From: CAMPKL01 sp963805925
GTDB taxonomy: Bacteria; Acidobacteriota; Terriglobia; Bryobacterales; UBA6623
Length of the DNA: 64,000 nt
Reading direction: 5' to 3'
Assembly: GCA_963805925.1 (NCBI GenBank)
Contig: CAWDWB010000003.1
Location: forward strand, 1,488,001 to 1,552,000
The position numbers and the translations under genes are program-made. Shown in pieces: positions 33,891 through 41,863 of this stretch (position 1 is the first letter of the stretch; every line of letters starts with the position of its first letter). The notes below the pieces were generated by a model. The model was not told the DNA's origin. It did not search any database and saw nothing but the letters and a program-made list of their open reading frames with translations.

Positions 33891-34914
33891 TCAGGCCGCT
33901 CGCGTACGCGGCGCGAAGGGCTCGCCGGAGCGGTCCACGGCGAGCAGGTAAGCGACCAGCTTGCGCGCCACCGCCAGCGTCGCGCGGTTGCGCGAGCCGT
34001 GCAATAACTCCCGCTCATGAACGGCCTGGAGTTCGGGGTTGAAGCGCGGCGCGAGTTTCGCGGCCTCGATCAGCACGTGCTGCAGATGCTTGTTGCGCTG
34101 CTTGGACAACGGCGCGCGTTGCGTCTTGCCCGCCGACTCGCGTTGCGCCGCGCACAGCCCGCAGTAGCTCACCGCCCGACGCACCGAGCTGAATCGCTCG
34201 GGTTCAGCGACCTCCAAGGCCCAGGTCAGCGCCGTCACTTGGCCCACGCCGCGAATCGATTGCAAGCGGGCGACGCGTTCTCTCAACAGCCGATGTTGGG
34301 CGAGCCCTTTCAGCAGACGCCGTTCAAGATCTTCAAACGTCTCCAGCATTCCGCGGCTGAGAGCCAGCAGCTCGATCGCCGACTCCGGCGTGTGTTCGAG
34401 CGAATCGAGCAACTGGTAGAAGTAGCGTTTGCCGTGCAGCCGGTCCTTGACGTACTCCTCGCCGCACTCCATCAACAGGCCGGATATCTTGTTCTTCAGC
34501 CGCACCGCTTCGCGCACCAACAGGTTGCGGTAACGCAACACCCGCCGCAGTTCGCGAATCTCCCCCGGCGCCATGTAGCAGCCCGGCAACAGATCGCAGC
34601 GCGCCAGATCGCAGATCTTCTCCGCATCGAGGCGGTCGTTTTCTTCTTGGCGCAGGCGATCGCCTTCAGCATCGCCGGATGCGCCACTTGCAGCTCGGCC
34701 GCGTAGGGTTCAAATGATCGTAAATCCAACCCGTGAACAGCGTCGCCTCCAACGCTCCGACCCACGGCCTCGGCAACGCCTCGGCCCACTCGCTCAACGC
34801 CGCCCGCGTGGCCGCCACGCTGCCGGACGCGACCTTCTCTCCGGCAGTCGTCTTCACTGCATAGCTCACCGTTTTCTTGTGGACATCGAGCCCTACGTAG
34901 TAGAAACTCTCCAT
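33891..34914 (-). pseudogene. IS110-family transposase with two frameshifts
   Basis: The ATG at 34914 follows AGGAGG and starts ESFYYVGLDVHKKTVSY, the DEDD domain with its first Asp, followed by the Glu in EATLFTGW. The protein then continues in a second frame (YAAELQVAHPAMLKAIACAK) near 34700 and in a third (NDRLDAEKICDLARCDLLPG) from about 34635 to the stop. The C-terminal transposase_20 part is intact with IRGVGQVTALTWALEV and CAAQRESAGKTQRAPLSKQ. Total length would be about 340 residues, normal for the family. The shifts at about 34710 and 34645 make it inactive, unless they are sequencing errors. Confidence 0.82.
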
Positions 34915-35258
34915 GGAATCCTCCTGGGTATGACTCGAGGCGCGCCGCTTCGCGGCTCGTCCTCGCTTTCTTTGTCCTCCAGGAGGATTCTTCTTTGCGC
35001 TCACCTATTCATCAAAACAGTCAGGGATTACGGCGTTGCTGTCGTTGGAGCGAGGGCTCGCCACAGTTCTTCAATAAGATGGCCGACCAAGAGCGTCGGA
35101 ATTAGCCTATCTCCCATCTGTCACCTTCGGCCTAATCGTCGCGGTTTTCGGGCCGCAGCTTGTTCGCAGTCTTCCCCGTTCTTCTATACTCACCGTGCTT
35201 GCATCTCCTCGGCCAAGCTTCGGGTAAGCGGTCCATGTATGCTCGCAGGGAGAGCCTT
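34915..35258. other. IS110 upstream flank and promoter region of the fucosidase
   Basis: The first 110 bases belong to the IS end including the direct-repeat 10-mer at 35015. After that I see no gene; an open frame before the fucosidase start has no Shine-Dalgarno. Confidence 0.4.
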
Positions 35259-36743
35259 ATGAGAAAACTTTGGCTGGCATTGTTCTTGATCGTCGCATCC
35301 TGCGCTGTGGGAGCGGCACAAAGCGCCAATGACGCCTTCACTCCCGACTGGGACTCTTTGTCCCGGCACACGCCGGCCCCCAAGTGGTTTCAAGACGCCA
35401 AGTTCGGCATCTACTTCCATTGGGGCGTCTACTCCGTGCCGGCCTTCGGCAACGAGTGGTATCCGCGCAACATGTACGACAAGAACTCGAAAGAGTACGC
35501 GCACCACGTCGCCACCTACGGCGATCCGTCGAAATTCGGTTACCCCGACTTCGTGCCGATGTTCAAGGCGGAGAAATTCGACCCGGTCGAGTGGGCGGAT
35601 TTGTTCGTCAAGTCGGGCGCGAGGTTTGCCGGTCCGGTGGGTCAACACCACGACGGCTTCGCCATGTGGGCCAGCGACGTGACGCCGTGGAACGCCGGCG
35701 CCCGCGGCCCCAAGCGCGACATCGCGGGAGAACTGGCACAGGCGATTCGCGCACGCGGCATGAAGTTCATCATGTCGTTCCATCATGCGCGGAACAATCT
35801 GTGGGACAAGCCCGACCGCACCACCTCCTGGAGCGGCCACTACGCGTATGTGAAGGAGAACTTCCCGGCGCTGCTCGACGACCCTGACCGCGCCATCATG
35901 TACGGCTACATGCCGCGCGCCAAGTTCCTCGACCTCTGGCTGGCCGAGCTCAAGGAAGTCGTCGACAAGTACCACCCCGACATCATGTGGTTCGATTCGT
36001 GGCTGGATGAGATTCCAGACGCAAAGAAAGAGGAATATCTGGCCTACTATTTCAACGCCGCGCAGAGGCTCGGACAGGAGCCCGTGGTGACCTTCAAACA
36101 GGAAGACCTGCCGCAAGACGTTGGCCTGCTGGACCTGGAGAAGGGTCGCATGGACCACCTCACCGATTTCCCCTGGTTAACGGACGACACCATCAGCCGC
36201 GGCAGTTGGTGCTACACCGAAAACCTGACGATCAAGCCTACTTCGATCGTCTTGCATGGCTTGATCGACATCGTCAGCAAGAACGGCGTTCTGCTGCTGA
36301 ACATCTCGCCCATGGCCGACGGCACGATTCCGCAGAACCAAAGAGACGTTCTGCTCGGGATCGGCCAGTGGCTTGGCAAGTACGGCGAGGCGATCTACGA
36401 TACGCGACCCTGGTACACCTACGGGGAAGGTCCCACCCAACTGACGAAGGGCCGTTTCGGAGGCGTCACCGATGCGGCCGGCTACACTTCCCAGGACATC
36501 CGCTATACGACGAAAGGAACGACAATCTATGCGATCGTCCTCGGTTCGCCGCAATCGGGCGCCGAGGTCTCGATGACTTCGTTCGCTGCGACTCGGCTTC
36601 CCGAAACCGTCAAAGTCTCGCGCGTGACAGTGGTCGGCTCCAATGAACCGCTTGATTTTGAACAATCCGAGCAAGGCTTGAGGGTCAGGATGCCCAAAAC
36701 CCGGATCAACGATCTCGCCGTCGCTCTCAAGATTGAACGCTGA
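35259..36743 (+). CDS. Exported GH29 alpha-L-fucosidase
   Basis: Starting at the ATG at 35259 (GGGAGAG upstream) gives 494 residues with a signal peptide, LWLALFLIVASCAVGAAQ. GH29 features are WFQDAKFGIYFHWGVYSVP, GHHDGFAMW-like QHHDGFAMW, the nucleophile Asp in DIMWFDSW (about residue 247) and LLLNISPMADGTIP. The enzyme removes terminal alpha-L-fucose with retention; linkage preference is unknown. A C-terminal beta-sandwich follows from about 400. It is a single gene and suggests use of fucosylated glycans such as algal or host polymers. Confidence 0.93.
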   Translation: MRKLWLALFLIVASCAVGAAQSANDAFTPDWDSLSRHTPAPKWFQDAKFGIYFHWGVYSVPAFGNEWYPRNMYDKNSKEYAHHVATYGDPSKFGYPDFVPMFKAEKFDPVEWADLFVKSGARFAGPVGQHHDGFAMWASDVTPWNAGARGPKRDIAGELAQAIRARGMKFIMSFHHARNNLWDKPDRTTSWSGHYAYVKENFPALLDDPDRAIMYGYMPRAKFLDLWLAELKEVVDKYHPDIMWFDSWLDEIPDAKKEEYLAYYFNAAQRLGQEPVVTFKQEDLPQDVGLLDLEKGRMDHLTDFPWLTDDTISRGSWCYTENLTIKPTSIVLHGLIDIVSKNGVLLLNISPMADGTIPQNQRDVLLGIGQWLGKYGEAIYDTRPWYTYGEGPTQLTKGRFGGVTDAAGYTSQDIRYTTKGTTIYAIVLGSPQSGAEVSMTSFAATRLPETVKVSRVTVVGSNEPLDFEQSEQGLRVRMPKTRINDLAVALKIER

Positions 36744-36838
36744 GGGCGAAGGTCTGGAACTCTGGGTAAGCGTCGACGGAGATTGGCTGGCTGTAGTCGC
36801 CGGCCGCCCGTTTCCCCATTTCTGATAGGATCTGCTCG

Positions 36839-37255
36839 ATGCGTATCCCGGGCGTAGTTTCTCTTTTCATTTTTTGCATTGCGCTGCTGGTCTTGCCGCA
36901 ACAGGTCAGGGGCCAGGATCTGACCGGACGTTGGACGACGACGGTGGAATGGACGGACGGCAATGGGGAAAGCCATACCGAATTCCCGTCGTTCGAGATC
37001 AAGATGGACGGCGGGATGCTTGCGGCGAACTCTCTGCGTCGCGACGGCACGGCGGGCGCGGAGATCAAGATCAATGCCGACGGCCCGAAGGTGCATCTGT
37101 ACCGCTTCCTGACGCTCGATGACGGCGAGCATTTGATTTGGAAATTGGAGCTGCAGGACGGAAAGCTTGTGGGGACGTACAGCGCCCTGCATGATCGGCC
37201 GAGCAAATGGATCTACGACCGCGAGCTGGAAGTGGCGATGGTTCGGGGGGAGTAG
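36839..37255 (+). CDS. Small secreted protein of unknown function
   Basis: This 138-residue protein has a signal peptide (GVVSLFIFCIALLVLPQQVRG) followed by a beta-rich domain with LTGRWTTTVEWTDGNG, EIKINADGPKVHLYRF and LVGTYSALHDRPSKW. The pattern of short strands resembles other acidobacterial secreted domains of unknown role that begin GxWxxT. No catalytic motif is visible. Confidence 0.65.
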   Translation: MRIPGVVSLFIFCIALLVLPQQVRGQDLTGRWTTTVEWTDGNGESHTEFPSFEIKMDGGMLAANSLRRDGTAGAEIKINADGPKVHLYRFLTLDDGEHLIWKLELQDGKLVGTYSALHDRPSKWIYDRELEVAMVRGE

Positions 37256-37340
37256 AGCGCTTCCGGTCGGTCGTTGTTTGCGCCCTGACGGGTCCGGGGA
37301 TGTGAGGAAGACAAGCGGGGTGAGGCGGTTGGCTTGTGGG

Positions 37341-37396
37341 CCCCGGGTTGCGCTTTCGCTTCACCCGGGGCTATTGATTACGCCGCCCCTACGGGG
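37341..37396. repeat. REP-like double hairpin
   Basis: Two palindromes follow each other: CCCCGGGT (37341-37348) with ACCCGGGG (37363-37370), and GCCCCT-ACGGGGC (37385-37396), joined by CTATTGATTACGCC. This layout resembles extragenic palindromic repeats that are scattered in acidobacterial and planctomycete genomes. It sits between two genes and may also act as a transcript end. Only one copy is in the window. Confidence 0.5.
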
Positions 37397-37453
37397 CTGA
37401 GAACGGTTGTTGGCCGTGGCGGTGAATTGTGAAGAGGAAGATCCGGGCGGCCC

Positions 37454-38512
37454 CTACCAGTTGTCCGCGCCTTCCACCGTCATGTTGATCCCGGTGACTC
37501 TGTCCGTCGGACCGGTGATGAATAAGAGGTTATTGTTCAACCCGAAGGTGTTGTTGGTCGCGCCGGATCCGGTCGGAATCGTCAGGATATGATTTCCAGT
37601 GGGGCCAAAAGCCATCACGCCTTCCCCATTGCTGATGTAGAAATTCCCCAAGTTATCCATCGACATGCCGTCGCCGCCCCAATCGGTTACCTTCCGCATA
37701 TTGGAGAGCGTGCCGTCGTTCGGATCGATGTCAAAGGCCCACGTTCCGCCCATGTTGTCGTAGTACCACTTGTTGACGTAGAGCGTGCTTCCGTCAGGAG
37801 TTCCAACAACGCCGTTGGGCCATCCATCGGAGTCCCAACCGGGGTCTGTGGTGACTCTCACCAACTCGGTGGCTCCGGGAGCGAGATAGTAGACGTGTCC
37901 CCCCTTGCCAGTTGCCTCCTGTTCGGAGTGCGTCGGGCGCCCAACCTTGAATGCGCGGATCTCATCGTCCCAGTACGGCCTCGGAAACATCGGATCGGTG
38001 AAATACATTCCTCCGTTAACGGGATTGATCCAAACATCGTTCGGCCCATTGAGCAATTTGCCGTTGTAGTTGTCGATCAGGACGTCATGGTGGCCGTCGG
38101 GGTAGATCTTCCAAATCTCTCCATGCAGGTCGGAACACGTAATGAGGTTGCCGTCTGCGTCAAAAGCCATCCCGTTAGCGCGGCCGGTTCCTTCCAGAAA
38201 TAGAGTGACCCTGTGGGTGAAGGCGTCCCATCGATAGATTCTGTCATTGGGTTGGTCGGTGAAGAATATGTTTCCGTTCTGATCGACCGCGGGGCCTTCT
38301 GTGAAGCCGAAGCCCTTTGCAAATGTCATCAACTGATTGCTCGGATGCGACTCGAGCAGTCCCATGGGATCAAATGTTCCCTCCGGCAGGTTTTTCCCGC
38401 TGGCCTGAGGAGGTGTAGCTTGGGTTTGTCCCTTGCCATGGCCCTTTTGGGCATAGGAGTAGCTTGTCGCTAAGCAAACTACGAGTGCTATTAGTATCAG
38501 TGTCTTCCTCAT
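37454..38512 (-). CDS. Secreted SMP-30/gluconolactonase-like propeller protein
   Basis: The 352-residue protein has a signal peptide (LILIALVVCLATSYSYAQ) and the SMP-30 pattern: FTEGPAVDQNGNIFFTD (metal-binding Glu), GRANGMAFDADGNLITC, LNGPNDVWINPVNGGMYFTDP (metal-binding Asn and Asp) and WPNGVVGTPDGSTLYVN. Lactonases of this fold hydrolyse sugar lactones with a divalent metal. The substrate is not known. The upstream 38513-38789 contains no gene but presumably its promoter. Confidence 0.87.
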   Translation of the reverse strand: MRKTLILIALVVCLATSYSYAQKGHGKGQTQATPPQASGKNLPEGTFDPMGLLESHPSNQLMTFAKGFGFTEGPAVDQNGNIFFTDQPNDRIYRWDAFTHRVTLFLEGTGRANGMAFDADGNLITCSDLHGEIWKIYPDGHHDVLIDNYNGKLLNGPNDVWINPVNGGMYFTDPMFPRPYWDDEIRAFKVGRPTHSEQEATGKGGHVYYLAPGATELVRVTTDPGWDSDGWPNGVVGTPDGSTLYVNKWYYDNMGGTWAFDIDPNDGTLSNMRKVTDWGGDGMSMDNLGNFYISNGEGVMAFGPTGNHILTIPTGSGATNNTFGLNNNLLFITGPTDRVTGINMTVEGADNW

Positions 38513-38789
38513 GGAATTAACCTCATCATCTTTCTAACTTCGTGCTAGCTACGTGGCGCACGCTAACCAAATTCGCCGGCTGCGTTGGTGACATTGCCCG
38601 CCGAGTCCGGTTAAATATGGCCTACGTTGGGGGGCCGGGTCTCCACAGTCTCCACCGTCGACGCATTAAGTACTAGGACGGTCGAGTATTTCTAGTCAGC
38701 ATTAAACCTAGGGAATTGTAGTTACCGTGACCATCGTTGTCAACCAAGCGGCAGAGCCGTCCAGAGACAGATGGGATGAGACGGCTGGT

Positions 38790-39146
38790 TCAACTTAAGC
38801 AGCGGTAAGCTGCATCGGCAGGAAGATCCAGAAAGGATTCGGCGCTGATGAAGATATTGGGTGCGACGACCGCAGCAGCATAGAGGAACGTGCCGACGAG
38901 GGGGAGTCCGACTGCCGTGGCGAGGGCTCGGGGCAGGGTGTCGGCGCGGACGATGAAGCGACGGAAGGCGATGGCCAGGGCGAGGCTGACGGCGCACATG
39001 AGCAGGAAGCGAGGTCCGAACAAGTCCGCGGGCTCGGGGAAGCGCAGCCGCACGCTAGGCATACGCGGTAAGAGCGAGATGAGCCAGGCTACGTGCCAGA
39101 AGGCGCCGAGGATAAGAGCGGCGCAGCAGTAGAGTAGGCGGGGCAC
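38790..39146 (-). CDS. Small membrane protein of unknown function
   Basis: The 118-residue frame has three hydrophobic segments (about 5-28, 45-62 and 75-97), including FLLMCAVSLALAIAF and ALATAVGLPLVGTFLYAAAVVAP. The start is near the window's only in-frame ATG and no family is recognised. It may be a genuine inner-membrane protein; the AraC gene upstream is on the same strand. Coding status rests mainly on the consistent hydrophobic pattern. Confidence 0.45.
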   Translation of the reverse strand: MPRLLYCCAALILGAFWHVAWLISLLPRMPSVRLRFPEPADLFGPRFLLMCAVSLALAIAFRRFIVRADTLPRALATAVGLPLVGTFLYAAAVVAPNIFISAESFLDLPADAAYRCLS

Positions 39147-39217
39147 AGGCGTTTTTAGTCTAGCTTGGCGCCAGGGTTTCCCGAAAACTGTACCTGGCCC
39201 CGGTTTCCCAGATTCCC

Positions 39218-40060
39218 TTAGGGGCGGTGGGTCGCTCGGAACTGGCTTGGGCGTTGACCGGTGTGCCGAGTGAAGAACTTCTGGAAATTTGTCGGCTCGG
39301 AAAAACCGAGTTCGGCGGAGATCGCAGCTGCGGACTTGTCGGTGTGCGCCAGGAGCCGTTTGGCTTCGAGAATGAGTCGGGTGTTCAGTACGTCGCGGGC
39401 GCTTTGCCCGGTGACCCTCTGGCAGGCGCGGGTGACGGTGCGCTCGGCATAGCCCAGGAGATTCACCAGCTCCCTGACCGTATGGTTGACGGTTAGATTG
39501 CTCTCGATGGCTTGTCTAAACGCTACGTAGGCAGCGGGGAGCGGACCGGCCCGCTCGGCGGATGCGCGGTCGAATATGGCACACAGGGCGTCGAATAGAG
39601 CGTTCATGAGTCGCGTCGACGCTTCATCGCCGACGAAGCGGACTTGTTCTCGACGAAGGATGTCGATGATGGCGTTGGCTGTGGCCAAAGCTTCAGGGTC
39701 GAGATCCCGATAGGCGCTGCGTGCTGAGAACTCAGCAGCGGCGGGGAGATGGGACATTCGCGACAACACCAACGACGCGCGGCAAACGCAGTTGACGTCC
39801 CAACTTTGCACCTGGCCCGGGCGAATGCGTATTAGGCGTCCGGGTCTTAGCGGAACCTTCTCAAAATCGACGATATGTACGCCTTCGCCGGAATGGATGA
39901 GATGCAGCGCGTGGAAGGCTGGCCTAGAAGGAATGGCGAAGTAGTCCCGGCCGAGGCGGCGAATCACGTCGGCCCTGTCAACGACTTCTACGGGGAGATC
40001 CGGGTGAATGCTGCTCAGGAAGGGAAGTGGCCGGATTGAAGATTGTCCACTTGAGACCAT
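39218..40060 (-). CDS. AraC-family transcriptional regulator
   Basis: The 280-residue protein has a C-terminal double HTH (about 180-275): VRELVNLLGYAERTVTRACQ and KSAAAISAELGFSEPTNFQK, then FTRHTGQRPSQFR. The N-terminal cupin-like sensor contains FHALHLIHSGEGVHIVDF and LRPGRLIRIRPGQVQSWD. The effector is unknown. It is divergent from the SnoaL-like gene with a 57-base gap, so it may control that neighbour and itself. Confidence 0.9.
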   Translation of the reverse strand: MVSSGQSSIRPLPFLSSIHPDLPVEVVDRADVIRRLGRDYFAIPSRPAFHALHLIHSGEGVHIVDFEKVPLRPGRLIRIRPGQVQSWDVNCVCRASLVLSRMSHLPAAAEFSARSAYRDLDPEALATANAIIDILRREQVRFVGDEASTRLMNALFDALCAIFDRASAERAGPLPAAYVAFRQAIESNLTVNHTVRELVNLLGYAERTVTRACQRVTGQSARDVLNTRLILEAKRLLAHTDKSAAAISAELGFSEPTNFQKFFTRHTGQRPSQFRATHRP

Positions 40061-40117
40061 AAAAAGTCACTTTGAACCCTTGGATTGTACGCCGGGTTGA
40101 CGCATGCTGACCATACT

Positions 40118-40603
40118 ATGCGATCACGCCTCAGCATTTGGTTTGCACCCCTGGTCTTCGCGGCAGCGATCTACGCGCCGCCATTGGCGAATGCCGCCGA
40201 AGATGCCGATACCGCTGCGATCAGCGGTCTCGTCGATCAGTTCGTTCGGGCCGCGAACGCCGGCGATATGGCGCTGGCGGAAGAAGTCTGGCTTCACTCG
40301 GATGGGGCGTCCATGATCCACCCGCATGGCCATCAGGCCGGATGGGATGCGATTCGGGGGGATTACTACGAGAAGCAGCTATTGGGCTCGACATCGAAAC
40401 GGCGACTGACGACGCAGGGTCTGGTCGTCCATCTTTTTGGTGACACAGCGGTGGCCGAGTTCGATTGGGTTTTCGATGCGACGTTGAAGGCGAACGGTAA
40501 GGACGTTCACGCCACGGGTCGAGAATCACAGGTTTTCAGCCGGATGGCTGACGGGCAGTGGAAGCTTGTTCACGTGCACTACTCTGCGGCGCCGGCAGAA
40601 TAG
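40118..40603 (+). CDS. Exported SnoaL/NTF2-like protein
   Basis: From the ATG at 40118 the protein has 161 residues and a signal peptide ending YAPPLANA. The SnoaL/DUF4440-like core shows ISGLVDQFVRAANAGDMALA, GWDAIRGDYYEKQL, LFGDTAVAEFDWVFDA and GQWKLVHVHYSAAP. Related exported proteins have been linked to steroid or polyketide-like turnover, but no catalytic site is certain. Divergent from the AraC gene. Confidence 0.8.
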   Translation: MRSRLSIWFAPLVFAAAIYAPPLANAAEDADTAAISGLVDQFVRAANAGDMALAEEVWLHSDGASMIHPHGHQAGWDAIRGDYYEKQLLGSTSKRRLTTQGLVVHLFGDTAVAEFDWVFDATLKANGKDVHATGRESQVFSRMADGQWKLVHVHYSAAPAE

Positions 40604-40734
40604 CGGCGCGCCATGCAGTTGGGATGGCCGCCGCATAAAGAATCTGTATAGGGCCGCGTCTACTTCAGCCCCTTCAAGCCTCGCAAATCCGCCACGCAAC
40701 GAAAGTGGGCGTTGTCCCCACTTTCCCCAACTTC

Positions 40735-41811
40735 TCAGCATGGGCTACCTTCGATGAACCTATTGTCGTCATCAACAAGGAACGTCCATCGGCCCTCTCG
40801 TAAGGGAACTAAGATCTCTTCCCTAGGCGGTCGGTCCATTCGGCTCAGCAGCGGACCACACAGTTGTTCCATCAACGCTCCCAGTCTTCGAGGGTCATGG
40901 TCGATTTCGGGGCGCTGAGGAAGTGTGACGCTGACCTTGAGTTCACTCGTACCCTCGTCAATCTCCGTATGGAATTGAGGGTGTTCCTTCAAGGAGACGT
41001 TGACGTATGCGACGCGAGCTAGGAGCTCACGTGACTGCAAAGCAGATATGGGTCCACTAATCGGAACTAGAAACGAGGAGAGTAGCTGGCAGGCCGCGGT
41101 TGCGTCATCAAAACAGGCGATCATGCAAACTTCGTTCAGTCGCACCATCAAGGCCCTTCCGGCAGATGAGCTACAGAGATCATAGATTCCGGCACCCTCA
41201 TCTGTCCGTGCCGGAAGCAGGAAAAAGGATCCAAGCACTTGGGGCTCGACGACGACCTTCGTGAATACCGTACGCGCCAAGCAATGCAGATGATGAAGAT
41301 CTCCCCATTTGTGGAGGTCTCCTATTTTCTCGGACATGGCGGCAGGTCCTCTCACGAGTCGAAGCTGCTGATCCTTGAGATGCAGCTTCAAAAAAAGACA
41401 AGCCATCCAAAGGAAAGGAAGCCACGGACCCGACTCAAGGCTGAGGGACTCACCTTTAGGAATCATGTGCTCTGCTGAGGTGCCATACCCACTTTCGACA
41501 AGCGGCTGCACTCGCTGTTCGAGTTCGCGGCCCAGCAGCGAGTTACAGTCACAACAGCATCGTATTCGGTACTGGTCGTACCTAATCTGAGAACCGTTAG
41601 GCAGGTTCATGTGCTGATCCTGCAACGCAAACATCCTGAGCACCCATCGGGGTATGACGTGCTCGTCGTTGAAGGATGCGCTATTGGGAGACGCGCCGCA
41701 CACGAAGCAATGGCCTCTGTGGACGATATCGCGGACAAAGCGCCCGTAACTGAAGAACACGGTCTGGCCTCGACCGTTCAGTATCGACTCGTCCGGGGTT
41801 AGAAGAAGCAC
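40735..41811 (-). CDS. HNH-nuclease-like protein of unknown role
   Basis: This protein of 358 residues begins with a zinc-HNH-like module: CFVC at 35-38, NDEHVIPRW at 48-56 and CCCDCN at 85-90 followed by LLGRELEQRV. The spacing fits an HNH endonuclease in which His51 would be the general base. The rest (about 100-358) is not recognised and may be the target-binding or effector part. It has no partner gene beside it; metG lies upstream on the same strand. A defence or selfish-nuclease role is possible but not shown. Confidence 0.6.
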   Translation of the reverse strand: MLLLTPDESILNGRGQTVFFSYGRFVRDIVHRGHCFVCGASPNSASFNDEHVIPRWVLRMFALQDQHMNLPNGSQIRYDQYRIRCCCDCNSLLGRELEQRVQPLVESGYGTSAEHMIPKGESLSLESGPWLPFLWMACLFLKLHLKDQQLRLVRGPAAMSEKIGDLHKWGDLHHLHCLARTVFTKVVVEPQVLGSFFLLPARTDEGAGIYDLCSSSAGRALMVRLNEVCMIACFDDATAACQLLSSFLVPISGPISALQSRELLARVAYVNVSLKEHPQFHTEIDEGTSELKVSVTLPQRPEIDHDPRRLGALMEQLCGPLLSRMDRPPREEILVPLREGRWTFLVDDDNRFIEGSPC

Positions 41812-41863
41812 AGTGCCTCGTAGATTGGCTCACTCTCCAATCGTACCGGCCGGAGTAGGCCGC

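Larger units (their letters stand above)
33640..35024 (-). mobile_element. IS110-family insertion sequence, inactivated
   Basis: A frameshifted DEDD transposase (33891-34914) is flanked by about 250 bases of structured non-coding DNA downstream and about 100 upstream. The 10-mer AAACAGTCAG lies in direct orientation at 33782-33791 and 35015-35024. Family members lack usual terminal inverted repeats and move by an RNA-guided recombination. Exact ends are uncertain. Confidence 0.6.

Noticed and set aside
34017..34706. Plus-strand frame of 229 codons over the IS110 transposase
   Set aside because: Antisense shadow of the transposase; no family match.
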